From Foetidibacter luteolus (GTDB lineage: Bacteria > Bacteroidota > Bacteroidia > Chitinophagales > Chitinophagaceae): a DNA stretch of 64,000 bases. Location: contig NZ_VVIP01000058.1 in assembly GCF_009650435.1 (NCBI RefSeq), positions 62,001-126,000 of the forward strand, read 5' to 3'. The notes beneath the pieces were generated by a model that made no database searches, was not told the origin of the DNA, and saw only the letters and a list, made by a program, of their open reading frames with translations. Below are positions 25,997-34,549 of this stretch, piece after piece (the stretch's first letter is position 1; each line of letters starts with the position of its first letter). The translations under genes were made by a program, and so were the position numbers.

Positions 25997-26719
25997 TTAC
26001 TTTAAAGCAAACACCACGTTTACTTCAAACTGTAGTTTTATCTTTTTAAAATCCACGTTCATGGGTGCACCTGCATCGGCCGCTTCCATTTTCATCCTGA
26101 CGTTGTCGTACAACATGGGACGTGGATAATCCTGGTTAATTTCATTGGCATCGTTAATGGCTATGGCGCCGCCAACCTGCTCATCAATAGCCGCTGCCAG
26201 GTACGTTGCTTTTTCTTTTGCCGCTTTTATGGCCTGTATCTTAAGCTGTTTTTTCAGCTCATCCATTTTGCTGTGAGAAACCTTACTGATGTTGAAACTC
26301 TGCGTGGCTTCATCATCCAGTTTTTCAACCAGTTCATCCATCTTTTTGGTAGAAGCAAGCTTAATGGAGTAAGTGATGTTAGCCTTCATATCCGGGTTTT
26401 CTTTTTTTCTTTTTTTATACCACCAATAGTTGTTATCGTAGCCTGAATAACTTTGAACGCTTATCTCATTTTCAGTAAGCCCGATACTTTTGCAGGCAGC
26501 CAAAAAATTATTCTTAATGGCTTCTATGGATATTTTTCCCGCTCCTTTTTTATCATACTCCTGCAAGGTTACCTGCACATATATTTCATCGGGTATAATT
26601 TCCATATCGGCAACGCCGGTAACGTTAATGGTTTTTTGTTTAGCGGCGCCTGTATTTTCCTGTGCTGTAGCTACTAACATGGCAGTTGCTGTTAACATGG
26701 TTACTAAAATCTTCTTCAT
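25997..26719 (-). CDS. SIMPL-domain (DUF541) periplasmic protein
   Basis: 240 aa from ATG 26719; a longer frame to 26824 lacks a plausible signal and runs into the divergent promoter region. Signal peptide about 1-19 (ATAMLVATAQ). SIMPL/DUF541 features: INVTGVADMEIIPDEIYVQVTLQEYDKKG, the IKAAKEKATYLAAAIDEQVG helix and the closing KIKLQFEVNVVFAL strand. The family is periplasmic or surface-linked with no settled function (BP26-like proteins form channel-like oligomers). Divergent from plsC. Confidence 0.85.
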   Translation of the reverse strand: MKKILVTMLTATAMLVATAQENTGAAKQKTINVTGVADMEIIPDEIYVQVTLQEYDKKGAGKISIEAIKNNFLAACKSIGLTENEISVQSYSGYDNNYWWYKKRKKENPDMKANITYSIKLASTKKMDELVEKLDDEATQSFNISKVSHSKMDELKKQLKIQAIKAAKEKATYLAAAIDEQVGGAIAINDANEINQDYPRPMLYDNVRMKMEAADAGAPMNVDFKKIKLQFEVNVVFALK

Positions 26720-26850
26720 AAAATTATACGTTTTAAACAAGGATGTGGCAAAGATTGTAATTACATAAGTACAAAAAATACAGGGGTTTATCTTAACATT
26801 ATATTGACAATGCTTATTTTGCAACGCAATGCTTTTTTAAGCTTTCTACA

Positions 26851-27621
26851 ATGAAAAAATTTACTGACCGTTTGAAGCATATAAAGGTTGTACGTGCATT
26901 GGTTTATGGTATTGTTGGCGCTATTACATACCCCGGCCTCGCCATTGTAAACAGGTTACGCATAGAGGGCACGGAGCATATAAAATCGTTGCCCAGAAAG
27001 AATGTGCTGTTCGTAAGCAACCACCAGACTTACTTTGCGGATGTAATTATGTTCATACATATTTTTTGCGCCGTTAAGTGGCGTAAAAACAACCGTTTGG
27101 GTTTGCCATATTACCTGTTAAACCCGTTTACCAGGCTCTATTTTGTTGCAGCCGAAGAAACCATGAACGGAAGTTTCATCAGCCGCTTTTTTAAACTTGC
27201 CGGCGCATTAACGGTTAAACGTACCTGGCGGGCGGAAGGCAAGGAAGTAAGGCGCGGACTTGACCCTTCTGACACACGCAAAATTACAGACGCTTTAAAA
27301 TCAAGCTGGGTTATTACCTTTCCGCAGGGCACCACCAAGCCTTTTGCGCCGGGCCGCAAAGGCACTGCCTATATCATCAAAAATTTGCAGCCAATAGTTA
27401 TACCTGTTGTTATCAACGGTTTCTGGCGTGCGTTTACCAAACGCGGCCTTACCTTTAAAAAAACGGGTTCGTTGTTGTCCATCCGTTTTAAGCCGCCAAT
27501 GGCTATAGATTACTCTCATTCTGCCGAAGAAATTTTGGAGCAGGTTATGCACGCCATCGAACAAAGCAAGGAGTTCATGCTTAAAGGCAAGCATCATTTA
27601 ATAAGTGCGCTGGATAAATAA
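26851..27621 (+). CDS. 1-acyl-glycerol-3-phosphate acyltransferase family (PlsC-like)
   Basis: 256 aa. Acyltransferase motif I NHQTYFAD (N57-D64) with the catalytic His58-Asp64 pair. Motif III reads FPQGTT (157-162), with Q159 in place of the usual glutamate of FPEGT. One N-terminal membrane helix (about 14-34). Family members acylate lysophosphatidic acid or other lysolipids at the inner membrane. The E-to-Q change may mean a different acceptor or weak activity. Monocistronic, facing a family B repeat. Confidence 0.85.
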   Translation: MKKFTDRLKHIKVVRALVYGIVGAITYPGLAIVNRLRIEGTEHIKSLPRKNVLFVSNHQTYFADVIMFIHIFCAVKWRKNNRLGLPYYLLNPFTRLYFVAAEETMNGSFISRFFKLAGALTVKRTWRAEGKEVRRGLDPSDTRKITDALKSSWVITFPQGTTKPFAPGRKGTAYIIKNLQPIVIPVVINGFWRAFTKRGLTFKKTGSLLSIRFKPPMAIDYSHSAEEILEQVMHAIEQSKEFMLKGKHHLISALDK

Positions 27622-27636
27622 AGGGTAACAAAAACT

Positions 27637-27751
27637 ATCAGGGCGCCTGCCGAAGGCACTGGGCTTTCCGCTCATACTCCGGCACAAAAGCCCTGCTGCG
27701 ATGGCCTCACCGGGGTATCCGCTTCAATCCCTGGCGCGGTGGTGACACAGG
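27637..27751 (-). repeat. Family B structured repeat, copy B3
   Basis: Reverse-oriented. Box 1 GGGATTGAAGCGGATACCCC, box 2 GAGTATGAGCGGAAAGCCC (reading the minus strand). About 95 percent identical by eye to copy B4 (30547-30659), which is inverted relative to it. Confidence 0.85.
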
Positions 27752-27793
27752 CTGATCATTCACCCACTGCTCGTGGCGTAATGCGTATCAAAA

Positions 27794-27821
27794 CAAAAGG
27801 CGCCCTGCAGGAACGCCTTTT
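27794..27821 (-). terminator. Terminator of the MFS-Gfo/Idh operon
   Basis: On the minus strand, stem AAAAGGCGTT / CGCCTTTT with an interior GC palindrome (CCTGCAGG) and a following T-rich TTTTG, about 20 bases after the stop. Confidence 0.6.
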
Positions 27822-27842
27822 GAAATGTAAAATGTTATTAAC

Positions 27843-29036
27843 CTACGACAGTACACGCTCTTCAATTTTACCAGTCTGTTTGTTTTTGATGATTACTTTT
27901 TTGGCGCCGTAATGGGTCAGCTCTTCCTTTACCAGGTAATGATCCGCATCATATTCTGTAAGGTGGCTTTCTTTGGTAAGCCCCTCTTTGCCACGCCATA
28001 TATCCAGTTGAACAGGTTCCCATTGTTTGGTTTTGGCACTTTTGTAAGCCGCATCCAAAACAGCGTTTACCACGTAGCCATCGTAAAAGGTTTCCTTGGG
28101 GTCAACACCTTTTTCCATACTGTTGAACATGTCCATAAACATGTGGTTATAACCTAACTCGTTCAGTTCATCCCCCACCGGAAACAACCAGCCCGTATTG
28201 CTCTCCGCTTTCTCGGCAACATAGTCGGCACCCTTTCCGGATGTAAACATTTCAAAGCCGGTACGCAAAAAGCTGTTAATCCAAATGGTGCCTTCGGTAC
28301 CCATTACCTCGTCACGTAGGTCAAGCCCACCCCGGAATGTCCAGCTTACCTCAAACTGGGCGATGGCCCCGTTTTCATATTTTATCAATCCGATGGAATG
28401 GTCTTCCGCATCTATTGGTTTCACTTGTGTATCAGCCCAGCACATCACTTCAACGGGCTTAATGTCTTTACCTATGTAGCTACGGGTTATTTCAACACAG
28501 TGGCAGCCCAGGTCAAGTATACAGCCACCGCCGGCTTGCTCTATGTTCCAGAACCAGTCGCTGTGCGGGCCTGGGTGCGTTTCCCTCGACTTAGCCCATA
28601 ACACCCTGCCGATTGCGCCGTTTTTAACGCTTTCAAAGGCTTTGATAAACTTAGGGGTATATACCAGATCTTCCAGGTAACCATTGAAAATACCGGCCTC
28701 TTCCACGGCCAGCAGCATGCGTTTTGCTTCGGCAGCATTACGTCCAAGCGGTTTCGTGGTAATAACGGCTTTTTTATGTTTGCAGCACAACAGCACCGCT
28801 TCTTCGTGAACATTGTTAGGCAGGGCTATACAAACCACATCCACATCAGGATGGGCGACGGCCTCTTCCATAGAAGTTGTCCAGTGTTCGCAGCCATAAT
28901 CCGCGGCAAATTTTTTGGCGCTTTCTTCCCTTCGTGCATAGATGCTTATGATCCTGTCTTTACTCCTGTAACCGTGCAGCGCATCCGCATAAAAACGCCC
29001 AATAAAACCGGAACCCAGCATAGCAATTCTTTTCAT
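27843..29036 (-). CDS. Gfo/Idh/MocA-family oxidoreductase
   Basis: 397 aa from ATG 29036 (a TTG 27 bases upstream is less likely). N-terminal Rossmann fold with GSGFIGRFYAD (8-18) and the family motif TTKPLGRNAAEAKRML with the conserved catalytic-type K of the xKP motif (ITTKPLG). The C-terminal alpha/beta domain carries ILDLGCHCVEI, in which the usual GGGxxxDxGxHxxD stretch is visible. It oxidises or reduces sugars or inositol-like compounds with NAD(P). It lies directly downstream of an MFS transporter gene, so they probably import and convert the same compound. Confidence 0.88.
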   Translation of the reverse strand: MKRIAMLGSGFIGRFYADALHGYRSKDRIISIYARREESAKKFAADYGCEHWTTSMEEAVAHPDVDVVCIALPNNVHEEAVLLCCKHKKAVITTKPLGRNAAEAKRMLLAVEEAGIFNGYLEDLVYTPKFIKAFESVKNGAIGRVLWAKSRETHPGPHSDWFWNIEQAGGGCILDLGCHCVEITRSYIGKDIKPVEVMCWADTQVKPIDAEDHSIGLIKYENGAIAQFEVSWTFRGGLDLRDEVMGTEGTIWINSFLRTGFEMFTSGKGADYVAEKAESNTGWLFPVGDELNELGYNHMFMDMFNSMEKGVDPKETFYDGYVVNAVLDAAYKSAKTKQWEPVQLDIWRGKEGLTKESHLTEYDADHYLVKEELTHYGAKKVIIKNKQTGKIEERVLS

Positions 29037-29094
29037 GGTATAATGTATTAGAGTTAATGGCAAGTATTAGATGAGCTTTGTTGAAAAGTTATTG

Positions 29095-30300
29095 TTAAGC
29101 AGTAGCTTGATTAAGCTGCTTCTTTTCTTTAAAAAAAAGTGCAAAATATATCAACACGCCTACAGCAATATAAGCGGGTACAAACCATATTCCCAACCAG
29201 TTGTGCTGCCCTTCGGCAATCTTGTATTTGTCAACAATAATCCCGGAAAACCAGGTACCAATCACCATGCCTACGCCGTAAGTGGCAAAAGTGAACAAAC
29301 CCTGGGCGGCATTCTTGATTTTCTCTCCTGCTTTCTTTTCTGTGTACATGTAACCGGTAACAAAAAAGAAATCGTAACATACCCCGTGTAAGGCTATACC
29401 GGCATACAGCATCCACATATTATCACCGGTGTTACCGTAAGCAAAGCAAACATACCGCAGTATCCATGCTGTCATACCCATCAGCAGCATGTTCTTTACG
29501 CCAATCCGGTTAAACAGGAAAGGAATCGCCAGGATAAATATCGCTTCTGAAAACTGGCCCAGCGTCATTTTAGTAGCTGCGTTTTCTACCTTAAGCTCAT
29601 TTAAAAAGGGGTTGGCAAACCCATAATAAAAAGATAGTGGTATGCACACCAGTATGGCAGCTATAAAGAAAATGAGGTAGGGCTTATTTTTAAACAATAC
29701 AAAAGCTTCTGTGCCCAATGCTTTGGATGCAGAAGCATCGCCGGCGTTTGCTTTTGGAGGCGTGTTGGGCAATATGAAGCTAACCAGGCCCAACAAACCA
29801 GATGCCCCGGCTGCCATATAAAAAGTTGAGGACGTTTTTTCGATACCCAACTGTCCTATCAAAACACCTGCAACTATCCAACCCACTGTTCCAAATACCC
29901 GTATCCAGGGAAATTGCTTGCCCGGGTCTGTCATCTGGTGAAAGGCAACACTGTTGCTAAGGGCAATTGTTGGCATGTACAACAATGAGTAAAATAATAT
30001 TACCCAATAAAACGTGCTGCTGCTTTCAATAGTAGTGGCAAGAAACAACAGGGCCGCCCCAACCAGGTGTAACACACCCATTATACGCTGTGCGGCAAAA
30101 TACCTGTCTGCAACCATGCCCACAAAAAAAGGCGATATGATAGTGGCAATGGCCAGTGCGCTGTATGCTGCGCCTATTTCCACTCCACTGGCCTTAAGGT
30201 TTTCACCCATGTAAGTGCCCATTGTAACATACCATGCTCCCCAGATAAAATACTCTAATAACATCATCAGCGATAAAAGAAACCCTGTTTTTGCTTTCAT
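29095..30300 (-). CDS. MFS transporter, nucleoside:H+ symporter (NupG) type
   Basis: 401 aa from ATG 30300 (the frame also opens at TTG 30324). Twelve membrane spans. The start LSLMMLLEYFIWGAWYVTMGTYM and the later FHQMTDPGKQFPWIRVFGTVGWI are characteristic of the nucleoside:H+ symporter/XapB-NupG family. In Bacteroidota such transporters often pair with sugar-processing genes; here a Gfo/Idh oxidoreductase follows 58 bases downstream, so the substrate may be a sugar or sugar-nucleoside rather than a plain nucleoside. Confidence 0.88.
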   Translation of the reverse strand: MKAKTGFLLSLMMLLEYFIWGAWYVTMGTYMGENLKASGVEIGAAYSALAIATIISPFFVGMVADRYFAAQRIMGVLHLVGAALLFLATTIESSSTFYWVILFYSLLYMPTIALSNSVAFHQMTDPGKQFPWIRVFGTVGWIVAGVLIGQLGIEKTSSTFYMAAGASGLLGLVSFILPNTPPKANAGDASASKALGTEAFVLFKNKPYLIFFIAAILVCIPLSFYYGFANPFLNELKVENAATKMTLGQFSEAIFILAIPFLFNRIGVKNMLLMGMTAWILRYVCFAYGNTGDNMWMLYAGIALHGVCYDFFFVTGYMYTEKKAGEKIKNAAQGLFTFATYGVGMVIGTWFSGIIVDKYKIAEGQHNWLGIWFVPAYIAVGVLIYFALFFKEKKQLNQATA

Positions 30301-30546
30301 GAATCTTGACAGTTTATAGTTCAATAGTAATTAAGCGCCGGGAAATGGGGTTACGCGACAACTGTGTACCGGGAGTTTATTATCAATTATCCGCAATAGC
30401 AACCTGTTTTGATACAGCATGTTATCTCTCTTCAAATATATGTCTTTGTAATGCTACTGTGTAATTGTTTTGCAACCGCTATTCATATTTTACGAAGCGT
30501 ATCCATGGTGGGGTTTTCCACCGCATGAAGGCGTTGTAAAGGGAAT

Positions 30547-30659
30547 CTGTGTCACCACTGCGCCAGGGATTGAAGCGGATACCCCGGTGAGGCGATCGCA
30601 GCAGGGGTTTGTGCCGGAGTATGAGCGGAAAGCCCGGTGCCTTCGGCAGGCGCCCTGAA
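30547..30659 (+). repeat. Family B structured repeat, copy B4
   Basis: GGGATTGAAGCGGATACCCC, then GGAGTATGAGCGGAAAGCCC, closing with a CCTTCGGCAGG hairpin tail. Nearly identical, inverted, to B3. Confidence 0.85.
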
Positions 30660-30684
30660 TAATTTCAGTTAAGTTACAGCAAGC

Positions 30685-30718
30685 AAAAAGGGCAAAACCT
30701 GCCGGTTTTGCCCTTTGT
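30685..30718 (-). terminator. Terminator of the rpoA-rplQ operon
   Basis: A 13-bp stem AAAGGGCAAAACC / GGTTTTGCCCTTT with a 4-nt loop and T run on the minus strand, about 35 bases past rplQ. Confidence 0.85.
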
Positions 30719-30752
30719 TATTTTGTTGCCTTTTAAGGCTGGTTTAAACAGT

Positions 30753-31313
30753 TTATTCTGCCGCTTTTTCTTCAGTAGAAGAAGGGGCTTCTGTTTTTGT
30801 TTCTTCCACTACTTCCGCTTCGCTGATAGCAGGGGCCGCTGTTGCTGCAGTAGCAGCTTCAGCTTTTTTGCCGGCACCGCGGCTACGGCGTGTCCTCTTA
30901 GCAGGCTCGTCAGCTTTAACGGCTGTTTTGCCATATACTTCGTTGAAGTCAACCAGTTCTATCAATGCTTTTTCAGCATTGTCACCAGGGCGTATACCCA
31001 ATTTAATAATGCGGGTATAACCACCGGGGCGGCTGGCTATTTTAGGGCCAACTACTGTAAACAGTTCTTTCACAGCTTCTTTATCCTGTAGGTAGCTAAA
31101 CACTACACGGTGCTGGTGCATGATTTCTGTTTGGCTGGCGTTCTTTTTGGTTTTGGTAACCAGTGGCTCTACATAAGTTCTGAGTGCCTTTGCTTTAGCC
31201 AATGTAGTAACAATACGTTTGTGCACTATTAGCTGGCTGGCTAAGTTTGAAAGTAAGGCATCTCTGTGGGCTTTTGTACGGCCCAGGTTATTAATCTTGT
31301 CTCCGTGACGCAT
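30753..31313 (-). CDS. rplQ: 50S ribosomal protein L17
   Basis: 186 aa. The L17 core (MRHGDKINNLGRTKAHRDALLSNLASQL at the start; GYTRIIKLGIRPGDNAEKALIELV) occupies about 1-125. A C-terminal tail of 60 residues rich in A, E and T (after VKADEPAKRTRRSRGAGKKAEA) extends beyond the usual 120-130 aa bacterial form, as often seen in Bacteroidota. Last gene of the ribosomal operon, 123 bases after rpoA. Confidence 0.97.
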   Translation of the reverse strand: MRHGDKINNLGRTKAHRDALLSNLASQLIVHKRIVTTLAKAKALRTYVEPLVTKTKKNASQTEIMHQHRVVFSYLQDKEAVKELFTVVGPKIASRPGGYTRIIKLGIRPGDNAEKALIELVDFNEVYGKTAVKADEPAKRTRRSRGAGKKAEAATAATAAPAISEAEVVEETKTEAPSSTEEKAAE

Positions 31314-31436
31314 GGCTGTTGTTTTATGGTTTGCACCGTGCCAGGAATTACAAACCTTGTTATAAAATAGCTTTGAGCTTGAAGCTACGTGCTGCGAGTT
31401 TCTTACTCACGGCTCATAACTAATGGCCCGCTGCCT

Positions 31437-32435
31437 TTAGTCTAAATTGTCTAAACCTAATTTGCCGAGGTCCATACCGAAATGCAGGCCTCTTTCGCTT
31501 AATACCTGTTCAATTTCGCTCAGGGATTTCTGACCGAAGTTCCTGAACTTCATCAGGTCTTCCTGTTCGTATTGTACAAGCTCGCTCAAGCTGTTGATCT
31601 TAGCTGCTTTCAGGCAGTTAAAGGCACGTACGGAAAGATCGAGGTCTTCCAGCGGTGTCTTTAGCACTTTACGCAACTGCAGTACCTGCTCATCAACAAC
31701 ATCTTCTTTCTTGTCTTCTTTGCTGTCGAAAGTGATGTTTTCATCGGTGATGATCATCAGGTGCTGAATCAAAATGCGGGAAGCTTGCTTAACAGCATCT
31801 TCAGGGTGGATGGTACCATCGGTAGAAACATCAAGAACCAGTTTTTCATAGTCAGTTCTTTGTTCTACACGGTAGTTTTCAATACCATACTTCACATTTT
31901 TAATAGGTGTATGGATAGAGTCTATTGAAATAAAACCAAATGGTGCGTCTTTCAGTTTATTTTCTTCAGCGGGTACATAACCACGGCCTTTTGCTACGGT
32001 AAATTCCGCATCAATTTTAGCGGTTGTATCCATGGTGCAGATAACAAGTTCGGGGTTCATCACCTCGAAGCTCTGAGAGGCTTCGCCCAGCATACCGGCA
32101 GTAAACTCGGTACGGCCTTTAATGCTAAGGCTTACTTTTTCGTTGATCACATCGTGGTCAACTTTTTTCTTAAACCTAACCTGTTTCAGGTTAAGGATAA
32201 TTTCGGTTACGTCTTCCGTAACACCTTTGATAGTGGCAAATTCGTGGTCAACGCCATCAATCTTCATACCCGTAATGGCATAACCTTCAAGGCTGCTCAG
32301 CAATACCCTGCGCAAAGTATTGCCAATGGTTAAGCCATAACCTGGCTCAAGCGGGCGAAATTCGAATTGACCTTCAAAATCAGTTGCTTTCTGTAAAACG
32401 ATTTTGTCAGGTTTCTGGAAGTTTAAAATGGCCAT
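31437..32435 (-). CDS. rpoA: DNA-directed RNA polymerase subunit alpha
   Basis: 332 aa. The N-terminal dimerisation domain includes GYGLTIGNTLRRVLLSSLEGYAI (about 33-55) and GVTEDVTEIILNLK. The C-terminal domain (about 250-325) includes TPLEDLDLSVRAFNCLKAAKI and RNFGQKSLSEIEQVL, the helix-hairpin-helix region that contacts UP elements and activators. Length is as usual. Between rpsD and rplQ as in other bacteria. Confidence 0.98.
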   Translation of the reverse strand: MAILNFQKPDKIVLQKATDFEGQFEFRPLEPGYGLTIGNTLRRVLLSSLEGYAITGMKIDGVDHEFATIKGVTEDVTEIILNLKQVRFKKKVDHDVINEKVSLSIKGRTEFTAGMLGEASQSFEVMNPELVICTMDTTAKIDAEFTVAKGRGYVPAEENKLKDAPFGFISIDSIHTPIKNVKYGIENYRVEQRTDYEKLVLDVSTDGTIHPEDAVKQASRILIQHLMIITDENITFDSKEDKKEDVVDEQVLQLRKVLKTPLEDLDLSVRAFNCLKAAKINSLSELVQYEQEDLMKFRNFGQKSLSEIEQVLSERGLHFGMDLGKLGLDNLD

Positions 32436-32536
32436 TTTATATTCCTTGTTTTTTATATTGTTATCCCTGAGCCCCCGTGGAAGCCAGGGATTAAATTTTG
32501 ACTACACTTACCTAAGGCTTGCCGCCATTGGCATTA

Positions 32537-33142
32537 TTACTTACTGTACAACTCTACAATCAGTTGTTCCTTAATGTTTTCAGGAACGCTTTCTCTTTCA
32601 GGGTAAGTAATAAATGTACCTTGTTTTTCAGTATCGTTCCAGTCTAACCAGCTAAACTTGGGGTTTTTACCGCGTATCTGGCTGGTTAAAGAAGTGTTGC
32701 CTTCGCTTTTGGCTTTCAGGCCAATGATATCGCCGGGCTGTAACTGGTAAGAAGGAATGTTTACTACATCGCCATTAACAGTAACGTGCTTGTGACTTAC
32801 CAACTGGCGTGCGGCTGGGCGTGAAGGAGCAATACCTAAACGGAATACAGTGTTATCCAAACGTGCTTCCAGCAATTTGATCAAATTTTCACCGGTTACA
32901 CCTTTTTTACGGGATGCTTCTACGAATGTGTTGCGGAATTGTTTTTCCAGAACGCCGTAAGTGTATTTGGCTTTCTGTTTTTCACGAAGCTGCAGGGCAT
33001 ACTCGCCAAGGCTTTTACGTTTACGTGCAGCACCATGCTGACCGGGAGGATTGCTGTTTTTGTTCAGCCATTTGCCATTGCCCAGGATAGGTTCTCCGAA
33101 AATCCTGGAAATTTTGGTCTTGGGACCATTGTAACGTGCCAT
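32537..33142 (-). CDS. rpsD: 30S ribosomal protein S4
   Basis: 201 aa primary 16S-binding protein. MARYNGPKTKISRIFGEPI start; S4 RNA-binding domain LEARLDNTVFRLGIAPSRPAARQLVSHKHVTVNG (about 90-123). No cysteines in the first 40 residues, so this is the zinc-free form. In many bacteria S4 autoregulates its operon; no such site was assigned here. Confidence 0.98.
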   Translation of the reverse strand: MARYNGPKTKISRIFGEPILGNGKWLNKNSNPPGQHGAARKRKSLGEYALQLREKQKAKYTYGVLEKQFRNTFVEASRKKGVTGENLIKLLEARLDNTVFRLGIAPSRPAARQLVSHKHVTVNGDVVNIPSYQLQPGDIIGLKAKSEGNTSLTSQIRGKNPKFSWLDWNDTEKQGTFITYPERESVPENIKEQLIVELYSK

Positions 33143-33340
33143 AATCTAATCTTGTTGTGATTTTTTAATGACGATGCAGCATCTATAAAAATCTAAAATG
33201 AATACTGCACCCTTTTTTTGTTAAACAGAATGTAGAAGTATATAAATGATAAGCCCACATCCTGGTATAATGTAAACCAGGCTTAAAGTAAGAAGGAACT
33301 TTTTGCAAAATTACTTCGTATTTCAAACCTCGTATTTGTG

Positions 33341-33751
33341 TTATACCCTTCTTTTCTTGGGAGGCCTGCAACCATTGTGAGGCAGCGGGGTAACGTCTTT
33401 AATCATCACTATTTCTATACCGCTCTGAGAGAGAGAACGGATAGCGCCTTCACGGCCAGCGCCAGGACCTTTAACATATACGTCCACTTTCTTCAAACCT
33501 GCTTCTGCGGCTACTTTCGCAGCGTCTTGAGAAGCAACCTGTGCAGCATAGGGCGTATTTTTCTTAGAGCCCCTGAAACCCATTTTACCTGCAGATGACC
33601 AGGAGATAACCTGGCCAGATTTGTTGGTAAGGGCGATGATTACGTTGTTAAATGTAGCGCTGATATGGGCATCGCCATAGGCGTCTACTTTTACAATCCT
33701 TTTTTTCGCAGCGGCTTTTGCGCTGTTTTGAGCTTTTGCAGCTTTTGCCAT
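33341..33751 (-). CDS. rpsK: 30S ribosomal protein S11
   Basis: 136 aa. Signature HISATFNNVIIALTNKSGQVISWSSAGKMGFRGSKKNTPYAAQ and the C-terminal DVTPLPHNGCRPPKKRRV. The short lysine/alanine-rich N-terminus (MAKAAKAQNSAKAAAKK) is typical for this phylum. It is preceded by a strong hairpin with T run between rpsM and this gene. ATG at 33751. Confidence 0.98.
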   Translation of the reverse strand: MAKAAKAQNSAKAAAKKRIVKVDAYGDAHISATFNNVIIALTNKSGQVISWSSAGKMGFRGSKKNTPYAAQVASQDAAKVAAEAGLKKVDVYVKGPGAGREGAIRSLSQSGIEIVMIKDVTPLPHNGCRPPKKRRV

Positions 33752-33831
33752 AATAAAATTAATTGAGGTAATCTTCTAAAATCGAGCCCCTCCTTTCTAA
33801 GCGTGTGCAGAGAATTATCCGGCGGCTTTAT

Positions 33832-33886
33832 ACAAAAAATCCAAAAAACAAATTCCAAATTCCGGAAAACCGGGATTTGGAATTTG
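33832..33886 (-). terminator. Hairpin plus T run inside the ribosomal operon (attenuator-like)
   Basis: Read on the minus strand between rpsM and rpsK: a 17-bp near-perfect stem (arms CAAATTCCAAATTCCGG and its partner, loop of four, one T-G pair) followed by TTTTTTGG and ATTTTTTG. Looks like a rho-independent terminator or read-through attenuator. Confidence 0.6.
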
Positions 33887-33902
33887 CCCTTTGGCTATAT
33901 TA

Positions 33903-34283
33903 CTATTTCTTAGGAGCCTTCTTTTTACCGGCAACTGTTTTACGTTTACCTTTCCTGGTACGGCTGTTGGTACGTGTACGCTGGCCACGAACCGGCAATC
34001 CTTTACGATGGCGTAAACCGCGGTAGCAGGCAATATCCAGCAAACGCTTGATGCTCATCTGTACTTCACTGCGCAACTGGCCTTCTACCTTAAATTCATT
34101 GGTGATGATGTTACGGATGGCAGCCTGTTCAGCATCATTCCACTCGTGTACTTTCTTGCTGTGGTCTATTTCAGCCTTGTCAAGAATGTACTGAGCAGTG
34201 GAACGGCCAATACCGTAAATGTAGGTTAAGCCTATTTCGCCTCTTTTGTTTTTTGGTAAGTCTATACCGGCAATACGAGCCAT
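33903..34283 (-). CDS. rpsM: 30S ribosomal protein S13
   Basis: 126 aa. MARIAGIDLPKNKRGEIGLTYIYGIG start with the helix-two-turn-helix RNA-binding part, and the C-terminal GLRHRKGLPVRGQRTRTNSRTRKG. A lysine-rich tail (KKAPKK). ATG at 34283. Follows rpmJ as in standard order. Confidence 0.98.
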   Translation of the reverse strand: MARIAGIDLPKNKRGEIGLTYIYGIGRSTAQYILDKAEIDHSKKVHEWNDAEQAAIRNIITNEFKVEGQLRSEVQMSIKRLLDIACYRGLRHRKGLPVRGQRTRTNSRTRKGKRKTVAGKKKAPKK

Positions 34284-34388
34284 ATCTTAATTTATAGTTT
34301 GTAGTTTTTGTTTGTGTGCTTTGAGATGTTGGCCATGGGCTTTGAGTTGTTTACTCATAGCTGGCAGCTAAATGCTCAAAGCCGGTTT

Positions 34389-34505
34389 TTATCCCTGGCG
34401 CTGTTTGAAGCGTGGGTTCTTTTTGTTGATAACATACAGCTTGCCTTTTCTGCGAACGATTTTGCAGTCGGCGCTACGTTTTTTTACAGATGCTCTAACT
34501 TTCAT
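34389..34505 (-). CDS. rpmJ: 50S ribosomal protein L36
   Basis: 38 aa: MKVRASVKKRSADCKIVRR start and a C-terminal NPRFKQRQG. Too short for routine ORF calling but in its standard place between infA and rpsM. Of the usual zinc ligands (three Cys and one His) only C14 remains, so this is the zinc-independent form. ATG at 34505, TAA at 34389. Confidence 0.95.
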   Translation of the reverse strand: MKVRASVKKRSADCKIVRRKGKLYVINKKNPRFKQRQG

Positions 34506-34549
34506 AACCTTTGTTTTTTGCAAAGCTCGTCGCTCAAAGCTCAAAGCTG

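Larger units (their letters stand above)
30301..30752. other. Gene-free stretch with family B repeat and terminator
   Basis: Holds copy B4 and the rplQ terminator. Nothing else found. Confidence 0.7.
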
